A stretch of 10,000 nt of DNA from contig JAXCGZ010005723.1 of the NCBI GenBank assembly GCA_037179515.1, positions 1 through 10,000 of the forward strand, given 5' to 3'. The notes under the pieces are model-generated. The model saw nothing but the letters and a program-made list of their open reading frames with translations, was not told where the DNA came from and did no database searches. Position 1 is the first letter of the stretch; each line of letters begins with the position of its first letter. Source of the DNA: Halocaridina rubra (Eukaryota; Arthropoda; Malacostraca; Decapoda; Atyidae). Positions 1 through 7,962 of the stretch are shown in pieces. A program made the translations under genes and the position numbers.

Positions 1-574
1 ACTCTTAAACTTTTACCCCTTAAGGGCGGATTGTATCATCTTGCAATCATGCATACTGGATCCAGTTGATGTCAAAACTTCATTCAAAGGCTTGTTTCAA
101 AACAATATGGTTGCCAGAACGCTTGGTATGGCATGACAATGTTTTCTAGTGTGTGTGGCATCTTTTCTCCCTTTCGTGCATTATATAAAGCGTTCAGAGT
201 GGGAGAACATTACTGTAAGCAAATGCAATTGAGGCAGGATGTTTTCCATTAATTGCCCGCCCTTTCGAGGTTAAATGTCATAGCTACCAGACACGCCAAT
301 ATACAAATCCTTTCAAGGTCCGATAAAATTGTCCAAAATTTTGTAAGCCCCTTCCATACATGAAAAACAAGCACAGATACACGTTTTTAACAGTTTTAGT
401 ACACCTCCCCAGTGCATCACCCTAAAATAGCAAAATTATAAAATCAGCAAAAACGCTCCTTAAGAAAACCTCTACAGAATCACATTCAATCAAAAGCCGG
501 AAACTTAACACAATAAAGTAATATTCAAATATAACATACATTTTAATATCATATATTATTATTTTGATATCTAC
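1..574. other. Non-coding stretch, GC-richer at the left edge
   Basis: Bases 1 to about 350 are visibly richer in G+C than the DNA that follows, but no coding frame or recognisable domain was found. Bases 11-35 (ccccttaagggcggatt) loosely resemble the 3' tail shared by the retroelements at 5645 and 6452, so the edge may hold the end of another copy. A TATATAAAG string occurs at 182-190 without supporting promoter elements. The remainder is AT-rich and unremarkable. Confidence 0.35.
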
Positions 575-576
575 AT

Positions 577-598
577 TAATAATAATAATAATAATAAT
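577..598. repeat. (TAA)7 microsatellite
   Basis: Seven perfect TAA units plus one base. Confidence 0.9.
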
Positions 599-937
599 CC
601 TATAATTAAAATTATTTGTCTAAAAATTCTTTTCAATATCTAATTTCCTTTTGTTTCTTGTTATAGTGAACCAAGAGATAATTAAATTCCTTGAAATTAC
701 ATCCATTTATTTATGGAAATTCATGGATAAACGAATTACCATCTTTCTTCTGACTGCGGTCAAACTACTGTTAACTATGGAAAACAGCAAAATATATCTA
801 GAAACTAATTTCAAAACGAATTTTTCTCATCCATTCATAAACCTTCACATCTTTGCGTAACACACGGTAACGTTACCAAAATTTAAAAAAAAAAAATCGC
901 AGAGACCTTGTGATCCATCATTTCCTTAAGGGCTAAG

Positions 938-967
938 CTATCTATTTATCTACCTATCTATCTATAC
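938..967. repeat. Imperfect (CTAT)n microsatellite
   Basis: Runs of CTAT/TTAT/CTAC tetramers, interrupted by single substitutions. Confidence 0.75.
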
Positions 968-1789
968 ATATTTATGTATCTTCCTAATCATCAATATCTA
1001 GCTTACCCTTATCTGAGCTATGGTACACCATTAACCAAGTACTGTATTATCAATATGATAATATAAATACTATCGAGATCATAGTTTTCTAAACTCTCTA
1101 CAGAGAAGTTTTTCTTTCACGCTTGAAACTTAAGCAATAAATAACTAAACAGTACATAGATAAGTACTTTTTACTGTGTACATTATACGAATTAAGAAAT
1201 TAAAAAAACATAAAAGATTACAGACACTAGTACTCACTACCGTTCTTACAAAATAATGACTCCGCAGAATACGTGTAACGACTTAAAGACAGATTTCTAA
1301 TACAGTACTTATTTGCTGCACTGCTGAACATAATTTCTACATACAGTATTTTGATTTTTCTTATAGGCTGTGATCACATAATAAGCTAGTAAGTAACTCA
1401 AGTGTCTTTAACAGTCTCCAAACACTGGTAATATTTCTTTATTAAAAGCATTAAAGTTCTTCCTTTAATTCGTATAACTTTAGTTCATACATCAAAATGA
1501 AAAACTCAACTTTGGATTAATTTTTTCGATTCCAAAAAATTTCATAATAACCGAGATGTAAGAATAACAATAGCAAAATCCTCCATAACGAGCAAAAATA
1601 AGCGTATGTAGCAATTCAAACGTGTCAGAATGAAAAGCTATGAGAAGCTGTACTACTTTTGCAATTGTATGTGCTAAAATGCTGTATCGAATAGAACAAT
1701 ATGACATAGATGAGAGTACAAAACCATGCTTATGTCTTTGATATACGCATTTTATGTGCGTGTGAATCACTAGAGTGCACACATACACA
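968..1789. other. AT-rich non-coding DNA
   Basis: No gene, RNA or repeat family recognised. Open frames in this stretch are short or low-complexity and show no domain. Confidence 0.5.
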
Positions 1790-1905
1790 CATTTTGAAAT
1801 GCTCGCCTGTAGGCTTGGTGCATGAAATGCTCGCCTGAAGGCTTGGTGCATAAAATGCTCGCCTGAAGGCTTGGTGCATTTTGAAATGCTCGCCTGAAGG
1901 GCTGA
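1790..1905. repeat. Short tandem repeat, 28-bp unit, about 3.6 copies
   Basis: Units start at 1796, 1824 and 1852, each 28 bp, with core atgctcgcctgaaggcttgg. After a 3-bp insertion a partial fourth copy starts at 1883. The unit is GC-richer than its surroundings. Copies differ by one or two bases, implying recent amplification. The leader cattttgaaatg occurs before the first copy (1790-1801) and before the last (1877-1888), and its inverted complement lies at 1993-2004. A minus-strand open frame runs through the array, but it reads only as repeated peptides. Confidence 0.9.
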
Positions 1906-2004
1906 ACTTGTACACCCTAATATATACCAAAAAACAAGAAAGAAAATTATGCACATGAGGACATACAAGTGCATCACCAGCTGATGGGAGTACATTTCAA
2001 AATG

Positions 2005-2544
2005 GGCCAGAGCAGGCACAACCTTTAACACATGTACACATAAGTACACTTGAGTGTACAAACACACACTCACTCTACAAAAAGATAAAGAATTCCTTTC
2101 TAATTTGTCACTTCTATGCTAATAACGATACTGTAGATAATAATGTAATATGGAAAAGGAAAGATATTGTGGATTTAATGAGTCTATCTCTCTTACTGAT
2201 ACTTGTGCTTTAGCATGGTATTCACCTAAAGAACCTATAAAAAAATATTAAACAAACACTAAGAGGATATCTAGAAAGAAATTAAGTAAAGCAAATCACT
2301 CGCAATCATTATTTCCACTAAATATCAAAGTGCACGACCCTGCGAAATAAAAATAAATAAGGTCATCTTCCTTGTGTAAATAACGCAGACACTAAAAGGA
2401 GCTCTTGAAAAAAAATCCTAAATTTTTCTATAAATTTTCCTGCTAAAACTACATGTACGTATAGTCACTGCTTGATATCTTATAAAACTCATATTTAAAT
2501 ATTTGACAAAGAACACTTATCACAAGTAGAAGTCCCTCTCTTTC
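2005..2544. other. Presumed 3' flank and 3' UTR of UBTD
   Basis: AT-rich DNA without coding signal. The part nearest 2544 should be the 3' UTR of the minus-strand UBTD gene; its end cannot be placed from sequence alone. Confidence 0.35.
2174..2179 (-). promoter_or_regulatory. Possible poly(A) signal of the UBTD transcript
   Basis: ATTAAA on the minus strand, about 370 nt past the UBTD stop codon. A canonical AATAAA occurs further on at 1443-1438. In AT-rich DNA such hexamers occur by chance and I see no distinctive downstream element, so the 3' end is not resolved. Confidence 0.2.
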
Positions 2545-2697
2545 TCAACTCTCCACGGCCGTCAAAATTTCTTCCGTGATTATAGCTTGGACGACGTAGT
2601 TGTGTTGGATGTTACACTCACATACATGAAGGCGGTCGCCTAGTAGCTTGCCACCGTAGAACCATCGTTGCCGTGCATCAAATAGGTTTTCTTGCAT
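2545..2697 (-). CDS. UBTD2: UBTD terminal coding exon, second half of the ubiquitin-like domain
   Basis: Terminal coding exon of 50 codons plus TGA. The acceptor is gcatttcag ending at 2698. It opens in phase 0 with MQENLFDA, here an internal methionine, then [14 protein letters not shown], which matches the QRWFFSGKLLTDR core of UBTD ubiquitin-like domains, and [12 protein letters not shown], the last beta strand. The tail [10 protein letters not shown] is short and not conserved. The central segment HVCECNIQ has two cysteines where vertebrate homologs have a lysine/glutamate-rich loop. The stop is followed by a purine-rich stretch that should be the start of the 3' UTR. Confidence 0.93.
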   Translation of the reverse strand: MQENLFDARQRWFYGGKLLGDRLHVCECNIQHNYVVQAIITEEILTAVES

Positions 2698-5184
2698 CTG
2701 AAATGCAAGTTACATTTAAAAAACATATGAAATTTGAATGCAATAACTCTTAACTAAAATGTCTTTATAAAAATTCAGCTATTTATTCCATAGTTTGCTT
2801 TAATGCTATCTATATACAAGTGCTATTATCCCTCTTATAAAGGGGTTGGTTAAGCCAAAGCAAAAATTTAGTCTTCAAGGGAGGAAAATACAAAAGAGAA
2901 GATTCGTAGTCCTTTTATGACATGCAGGGGAACACAAAGGAGGTATTCTTGTCCCCTATTTTTAATAGCAACTTGTGACACAAATCACACATCAATTATA
3001 ACTTTATGATGTCAAAATTTAACATTTTTCTGTTAGTGCTTCAATTCTTAAGAATTAACATTATTTGAGATCATGATATTATCTATATAGCTCATGTAAT
3101 ATCAGTATAGATATTCAGATTTCAATAGACAGCAAGGTTAATTAAGCTAAAACACTTCATATATTTTTAAAACACATAAAATTACTGACCGCCAACTTCT
3201 TCTTAGATGTTGCTATTGTGTCCGTGGAACGTACAGTTAATTTCACGTCTTTGCTCGTGGTAGAGAGACGAACTTTGAGGACAACTTCTTCACCCTCTAC
3301 GCTTCCCTCTCCTTGGAAAACACAAGATCGCTTTATTAGTTTAGAAAAAACTTTAGCACAAGTTAAATATAGACTAGGAGCGTGCAGTATCGATATTATG
3401 TATTTTGATATTTACAAAACTTAACATTTGTCTAAAGATGAGATTAGATCTGTCAAGATATCAAATGCATTATTTTTTCAACTTCTTAGAAATTAATATT
3501 TAAGGTGTCCTATGCTAATAGATACTATTGCTTCTGCCTCAGAAGATCAATAAGCCACATCTCCCATAAAGAGATGCAATACACCACACTAGTCTACCTC
3601 CACTGCTAGATCTCACAGCAACCCTTACACCCATTGTCTTGGTTTGCTGTGCTAGCAGGTGCGAAAAATCCCTTTGGCCAGCCTCACATATAAACAATCT
3701 TTCTCCTCTCATTCCTATCTCTTGCATCTCTCTTCCCTGCTCCACTAATATATTACGTGCATCCAACACTTTTCACTCCATCCATCCACCTTATTCTAGG
3801 CCTTCCTTTTGGCCTTACTCCAATTACTTATGCTTTCCATACTCTCTCTGCTAGTCATTCACCATTTGTCCTTGGACTAACGCCTTACATATTCACTATT
3901 AAGATCAATGATTAAAACAGTTATTGAAATTCTGAAAATCCACTTAAGGGAGACATAGCAAAAAGGCTTTGACTTATCCACTCTGCATTCTTAAAACCTA
4001 CCCACTTCAACCTCTCCTTCTTTGTCAGGGGAACGTTGTAGGATATTGAGCGGATATGAAAGGCAATACACCGGTAACTGATACCTTGTGCCAAGTTCAT
4101 CATAGCAGTCAGTCAAAGTACCTGCAACATTTATGAAATCAATGTGAAAATATCGAGCTGATACCAGACAGTGGCAGCAACTGTTACCAATAATAAGTTT
4201 TTTGCATCACTATTAAATCACATTATTGAGGATACAGTCAGACTGGAGCTGGGGAAAGAAGGTTAGATGCCCTTCCTAATGCCCCACGGAGAGTTCATTC
4301 AAGGGTCTGTCACCTCCAGAGTCGAGTACTCTACCCACTGTTCTACTGCAGCCACCACCCATACTACAATTATAATTGTTCTGGAAACTCTCCTCACTGA
4401 GTAAATACAATTTTTAGGAATAGTATTGGCACTAAATTAATTCTAATAATCAGGAATTAATGTATGATTAGATCTGGAATAACAAATACCCATAACAAAT
4501 ATTTACACATAAATAAATTCTTTTGATAAAGATTAGTATTAGCACTCTACATTATATAGTTAGTAAAGAATCAGCTATAATAATTAGAATTTGATAAATC
4601 TCATCATAACACCATTTTCTATGCTATCCATCAACATATAATGACTAATATAATCAAAAGCCTTATTTCCTCAAGTCATATTTAACTAATAAATATTACC
4701 AAGATGTGAGAAAATTAATTTAAATCCTTACCTTCTTCACATAATGAACAGTCAATATATTTATCACGAGATCTCTAACTTAATTCTCTAAATCTATTAA
4801 ATGATATGGTTAGCATATAAATTTTAAGGGAAAGAATTTTTCATAAAATTATACACTAAAAAGAAAACCAATCAACATATTGTCTTAATGATGAAAACAA
4901 AAGGAATCGAATCAAGACAGAAAACCAACTATTGTACTGACCGTTGGGCAACATGATATTCGCTCCATCAATAATGGCTTGCGCTAAGTCATAATCTTGA
5001 TTCTCTATAGCTAAGGCAGCTGCTTTCAGGGCATCCCAGATTTCCGAACGCCCCTCGAAGGCTGGAGCCGTGTCCCAGAACTCGTCCCTCTTGCTACGGA
5101 CTTGCCCCTCCGTCAGCGGCATGTCGGACTTCCATCGGATCTTTTCGTGGCGCAAAGGAACATTCTTCCCTATTGAAGGACCAC
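2545..5184 (-). CDS. UBTD2: Ubiquitin domain-containing protein (UBTD1/UBTD2 family), four exons, 5' incomplete
   Basis: Spliced minus-strand gene; segments 5184-4942, 4121-4002, 3311-3190 and 2697-2545 join in phase to 211 residues plus stop TGA (2547-2545). Residues 1-120 hold the UBTD-type ubiquitin-binding domain, with family blocks [38 protein letters not shown] and [16 protein letters not shown]. Residues about 130-203 form a ubiquitin-like fold ([32 protein letters not shown]) with no C-terminal Gly-Gly, so it is not expected to be conjugated. Vertebrate UBTD1 (227 aa) and UBTD2 (about 234 aa) are slightly longer; the missing part should be the short first exon, usually starting Met-Gly-x-Cys, which I could not find up to 10000. 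Known roles: mammalian UBTD1 binds UBE2D E2 enzymes and influences p53 and YAP turnover; UBTD2 (DC-UbP) links ubiquitin activation and the deubiquitinase USP5. Function here is inferred by homology. Blocks such as VRSTDT and the GKN-PL segment read closer to UBTD2, but invertebrates often have one ancestral copy, so paralog naming is tentative. Confidence 0.93.
2824..2957 (-). mobile_element. SINE-like dispersed element, copy A (UBTD last intron)
   Basis: Related to 6326-6482 in inverse orientation. Shared blocks read on the plus strand: a CTTATAAAGGGG-type end (2832-2846), aagccaaagcaaaaattt, ggaggaaaatacaaaag, ttttatgacatgcagggg (2913-2930) and aggtattctt. Taking the retrotransposon-like end as 3', this copy points to the minus strand, with its tail near 2824 next to a short tatatag/tatct-rich stretch. 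It lies wholly inside the 492-bp UBTD intron. Identity to copy B is patchy, so it is an old copy. I see no clean target-site duplication. Confidence 0.6.
3190..3311 (-). CDS. UBTD2: UBTD exon encoding the first half of the ubiquitin-like domain
   Basis: A 122-nt exon. The acceptor follows a pyrimidine-rich tract (tgttttccaag, AG at 3313-3312) and the donor is GCG|GTCAGT at 3189. Two starting bases complete a glycine split with the previous exon; the exon ends on a whole codon. It encodes an acidic lead (EGSVEGEE) and then [19 protein letters not shown], matching the beta1-beta2 hairpin of the UBTD ubiquitin-like domain, then STDT and the helix start (SKKKLA). Relative to vertebrate STGKD the hairpin STTSKD has one extra residue. 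The first exon base depends on the acceptor chosen; other AG dinucleotides lie 4-15 bases downstream. Confidence 0.9.
3560..3830 (-). pseudogene. Non-LTR retrotransposon 3' fragment with decayed reverse-transcriptase C-terminus (copy D)
   Basis: Read on the minus strand, 3814 to about 3768 gives [15 protein letters not shown], the basic C-terminal motif common in non-LTR retrotransposon ORF2 proteins. It continues as [14 protein letters not shown] and then, in another frame, as ARDRNERRK, so at least one frameshift is present, and stops occur nearby. Downstream (about 3690-3590) it matches the copy at 5360-5480: ccaaagggatttttcgcacc against ccaaagggatttctcgcacc, and both contain agggttgctrtgagat-like sequence. 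The 3' terminus seen in the other copy is missing. It lies inside the 690-bp UBTD intron in the same orientation as the gene. The clade (RTE-like or another) is not resolved. Confidence 0.65.
4002..4121 (-). CDS. UBTD2: UBTD exon encoding the end of the N-terminal domain and the start of the linker
   Basis: A 120-nt internal exon. The acceptor is ttgcag ending at 4122 and the chosen donor is G|GTAGGT at 4001-4000. Its first two bases complete Gly from the previous exon, giving the family motif LPNG-TL at the junction. It then encodes [18 protein letters not shown], nearly identical to vertebrate UBTD proteins, followed by SYPLNILQ and an acidic, poorly conserved linker (PDKEGEVEV). The acceptor is firm. 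The donor is inferred: GTAGGT is the best match and is the one whose phase fits the next exon, but GT at 4011 or 3997 cannot be excluded by eye. Reading on without splicing meets TAA at 3993. Confidence 0.9.
4229..4360 (-). mobile_element. tRNA-derived SINE copy with GGGCATC body motif (UBTD intron)
   Basis: Minus-strand reading from about 4352: ggctgcagtagaacagtggg, then a tRNA-like GGTAGAGTACTCGACTCTGG segment, a degraded B-box region (cccttgaatgaactc) and the body ttaggaagggcatctaacc (4281-4263). The A-box-like TAGAACAGTGG (4345-4335) differs from the TRGYNNARNNG consensus at one position. The same order, a tRNA head followed by TTAGG-AGGGCATC-A-CC, recurs at 8823-8976 on the same strand, defining a family. 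Too degenerate to be a functional tRNA gene. Confidence 0.65.
4370..4935. other. AT-rich UBTD intron sequence
   Basis: The remainder of the 820-bp intron between the first two exons in the window. No repeats or coding signal beyond AT-richness. Confidence 0.5.
4942..5184 (-). CDS. UBTD2: UBTD exon encoding most of the N-terminal ubiquitin-binding domain
   Basis: A 243-nt internal exon. The acceptor is cttcag at 5190-5185 and the donor is G|GTCAGT at 4941. It starts with two bases of a split codon and ends with one base, G, completing Gly with the next exon. It encodes [18 protein letters not shown], then the highly conserved [15 protein letters not shown] and IWDALKAAA blocks, an acidic helix ([15 protein letters not shown]) and MLPN. 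The leucine codon TTG at 5155 is internal and is not a start: in-frame coding similarity (GKNVPL, like GRNQPL in UBTD2) continues upstream to the acceptor. A 33-bp duplication lies in the intron just upstream (5228-5290). Confidence 0.94.
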
Positions 5185-5227
5185 CTGAAGTTAGAAGACT
5201 CGGTAACTTTTTACCTTTCTCGTAAAA

Positions 5228-5290
5228 AGCTTACAATGGAAAAGGAACGCCCCAAGTAAGAGCTTACAATGGAAAAGGATCACCCCCAAG
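5228..5290. repeat. 33-bp tandem duplication next to a splice acceptor
   Basis: agcttacaatggaaaagga starts at 5228 and again at 5261, with following bases acgccccaag / tcacccccaag. On the transcribed minus strand each copy gives ccttttccattgtaagct, so the pyrimidine-rich segment upstream of the UBTD acceptor at 5185 is duplicated. Which copy, if either, contributes a branch point cannot be told. Confidence 0.85.
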
Positions 5291-5666
5291 ACGACCACCA
5301 GGTAGATCACAAAGAACCAACATGACTAAGAATACAAATAAAAAATAAACAAGTAGTATGTTACAGGAAAGACTGTGTACAGGTGATGCGGACCAAAGGG
5401 ATTTCTCGCACCAGCTAGCACAGTTAACTGGGATGGGTGGGTGTGAAGGGGTTGCTATGAGATGAGGCGGTGGGTGGGGTAAATCTGTTGCAGCTGTTGG
5501 GCCTCGTGGCAGAAGATTCTTGCCCATTTACCCTGTGGAGGCCAAAGCAGGGGGGGAGGATATGTGGCAGAGCTTTATCCCCAAGGAGCGAGAAGGAGTG
5601 ATCAAGTTATATGAGATTCTGGTGAATATATACTTTGATTCAGCTACCCCCTTACAAGGAGGACTG
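5285..5666 (+). pseudogene. Non-LTR retrotransposon 3' end (copy C) with intact 3' terminus
   Basis: Plus-oriented relative of copy D: ggaccaaagggatttctcgcaccagctagcaca-like sequence (5391-5423) matches 3651-3682 inverted, with similar spacing of the ggttgctatgagatga block. A few upstream residues (RRPPGRSQR, from about 5290) resemble the basic RT C-terminal motif, weakly. Downstream an open frame covers 5520-5773, but I take it as part of this element's 3' region and not as a gene. The end tttgattcagctaccccctt acaaggaggactgcggct (5634-5669) matches the end of the SINE-like copy at 6441-6476, then passes into TATG-rich simple sequence. The 5' extent is uncertain. Confidence 0.6.
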
Positions 5667-5722
5667 CGGCTACTGTATGTGTGTCTGTATATGCATGTAT
5701 GTAGGTATGTATATAATACGAA
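5667..5722. repeat. Imperfect TGTATG/TATG simple-sequence tail
   Basis: Degenerate TATG, TGTG and TATA units immediately following the 3' terminus of retroelement copy C, consistent with a simple-repeat tail on a non-LTR element. Confidence 0.6.
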
Positions 5723-6325
5723 AAAATACATTCGAATACAGAGAGATGGAAATATCATACAAGGGATATACTGAGCATTTTCTTTAGCTGGTTAGTACTT
5801 GATCTCCCTTTACGAAATTTCTTAAAAGCTGAATACTAATACTGTACAGTAAAAAAACACAAAGGCTACTAAAGGATCTACGACAATAAATACATGAATG
5901 GAAACAGGTCATTACTTCCACTTATGTTTTGAGATCAAGGACTGACAAAAATGAATAAAACTAGAAAAAATAATGATAAAAAACAAGCTGGACTCTTGGG
6001 ATCTACCAATGTAACGCTAACCACAGCTAAGGAAATTAAACATTAACTTCAGTTTTTGAAAGTTTTTGGCTCCATATCTTCACTGCCTATTTAGAATCAT
6101 GGTCTGATAACTGATACAGAAGAGCAACTAAATAAATTCTGTTGAAATTTCTACACATTATTTATTACCTAAATCACACATTACATACACATCTGCATAT
6201 AATGAATCTTATAGCAAAAAACATATAAAAAGCGAGTCACAAACTTCAACTACAGTACATTTAATGACTATGAAATGTATGTAAATGTAACAAAATATGC
6301 ACAGTAATATAAAATTGAGATGTAC
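5723..6325. other. AT-rich non-coding DNA
   Basis: No gene or repeat recognised between the two retroelement copies. Confidence 0.5.
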
Positions 6326-6482
6326 AGAACTCAATGCCTCCATGTTCCCCTGCGTGTCATAAAATTGGCAACATGGGGCGGAGAGAAGGGACTGGAACTC
6401 TCCTCCTTTGTTTTTTCCTACCACAGAGTCAAGTTCTTGCTTTGACTCAGCCACCTCTTTTAAGGGGGATTATGGCTTTAGT
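6326..6482 (+). mobile_element. SINE-like dispersed element, copy B, with LINE-like 3' tail
   Basis: Shares with copy A (2824-2957, inverted) the blocks ttcccctgcgtgtcataaaa (6345-6364), a ctcctttgttttttcctacc-type segment (6401-6420) and gttcttgctttgactcagcc (6433-6452). Its last ~35 bp, tttgactcagccacctcttttaagggggattatggct, parallel the end of retrotransposon copy C at 5634-5669. The terminus is followed at once by a long AT tract. No tRNA-type A or B box is obvious at the 5' side, so the head type is unknown. Confidence 0.65.
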
Positions 6483-6483
6483 T

Positions 6484-6881
<398 letters not shown>

Positions 6882-7658
6882 GGTCTAACAGCATAGCATG
6901 TGGCAACTGGGTCCAGTTCATTGAATGTAACAATTGAGTCCAACTGCACTGCATGTATAAACTGGGTCCAACTACATTGCATGTAACAACTGGGTTCAAC
7001 TGCACTGCATGTAACGACTGGGTTCAACTGCACAGCATGTAACAACTGGGTCCAACTGCACTGCATGTAACAACTGGGTCCAACTGCACTGCATGTAACA
7101 ACTGGGTCCAACTGCACTGCATATAGAAACTTATTTAACTGCACTGCATATAGAAACTTATTTAACTGCACTGCATGTAACAACTGGGTCCAACTGCACT
7201 GCATGTAACAACTAGGTCCAACCGAACTGCATGTAACAACTGGGTCCAACTACATTGCATGTAACAACTGAGTCCAACTACACTGCATGTAGCAACTGGG
7301 TCCAACTGCACTGCATGTAACAACTGGGTCCAACTGCACTGCATGCAGTAGCTAGATTTAACTGAACTGCATGTAGGAACTGGGCCCAACCACACTGCAT
7401 GTAGCAACAGGGTCCAACTGCACTGCATGTAGCAACTGGGTCCAACTGCATTGCATGTAGTAAGTGGATCCAACTTCATTTCATGTAACACTTGGGTCCA
7501 ATTGCACTGCAAAGAGCAATTGGGTCCAACTGCATTGCATGTACAAGCTGGGTCCAACTGCACTGCATGTAGCAAGTGGGTCCAACTGCACTGCATGGCG
7601 TAATTGGGTCCCACTGCATTGCATATAGAAATTGGGTCCATCTGCATTACAAGTAGAA
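6882..7658. repeat. Minisatellite, 28-bp unit, about 28 copies
   Basis: Tandem array with plus-strand consensus ggtccaactgcactgcatgt followed by aacaactg. I count 28 units; most are exactly 28 bp. Divergence is highest at both ends (units at 6882-6965 and 7465-7658) and lowest in the middle, as expected when arrays turn over internally. Two neighbouring 27-bp variants with atatagaaacttatttaac (7121-7175) look like a local duplication of one mutated unit. The minus strand lacks stop codons in the consensus, and because 28 is not a multiple of 3 every minus frame stays open, producing long spurious open frames with a 28-residue period. There are no spacers, so it is not a CRISPR array. Confidence 0.97.
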
Positions 7659-7962
7659 AAGTGACAATACAGTACTTAATGAAGCACAAACTTCGCCAAA
7701 GGGTGTCGGAAAGTTTGAGCCTCTCATAAATGGTGAACTATGAAAAAACTATCAATCCAATATATAATAAATAATTGGACAGATAGTAGGAGAGAACTAC
7801 CACAATATTTACAAAGTTAGCAATATAAGAGACACCAGGTTACTGATTTTGAGGAGTTATAGATAATCCGTACAAATATACTCTACATGCTTAGGAGACA
7901 AAAGTATACATTTCCCATTCACAACTTCTCTATGTGCTCAGTCAGAAAATAAATTGTGACTT
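7659..7962. other. Non-coding spacer
   Basis: No gene or recognisable repeat. About 300 bp of AT-rich DNA between the minisatellite and the next SINE-like element. Confidence 0.5.

Noticed and set aside
182..190. TATATAAAG as a core promoter
   Set aside because: No convincing initiator at the right distance and no gene downstream on the plus strand.
651..860. Plus-strand open frame of 69 codons
   Set aside because: AT-rich composition, no domain, no start as ATG at its beginning and no splice context; expected by chance.
1492..2073. Minus-strand open frame of 193 codons
   Set aside because: It runs through the 28-bp tandem repeat, giving repeated peptides such as HAPSLQASISK; the rest is low-complexity AT-rich translation.
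5521..5525. ATGGGC on the minus strand as the missing UBTD start exon
   Set aside because: It continues as MGKNLLPRG without the family's Met-Gly-x-Cys pattern and lies in retroelement sequence; no suitably phased donor was identified.
5264..5773. Open frames on both strands around 5264-5773
   Set aside because: They overlap the retrotransposon 3' region, which matches the fragment at 3560-3690; no independent gene signal.
6882..7658. CRISPR-like regular repeats
   Set aside because: Units abut with no unique spacers, and the setting is a eukaryotic genome.
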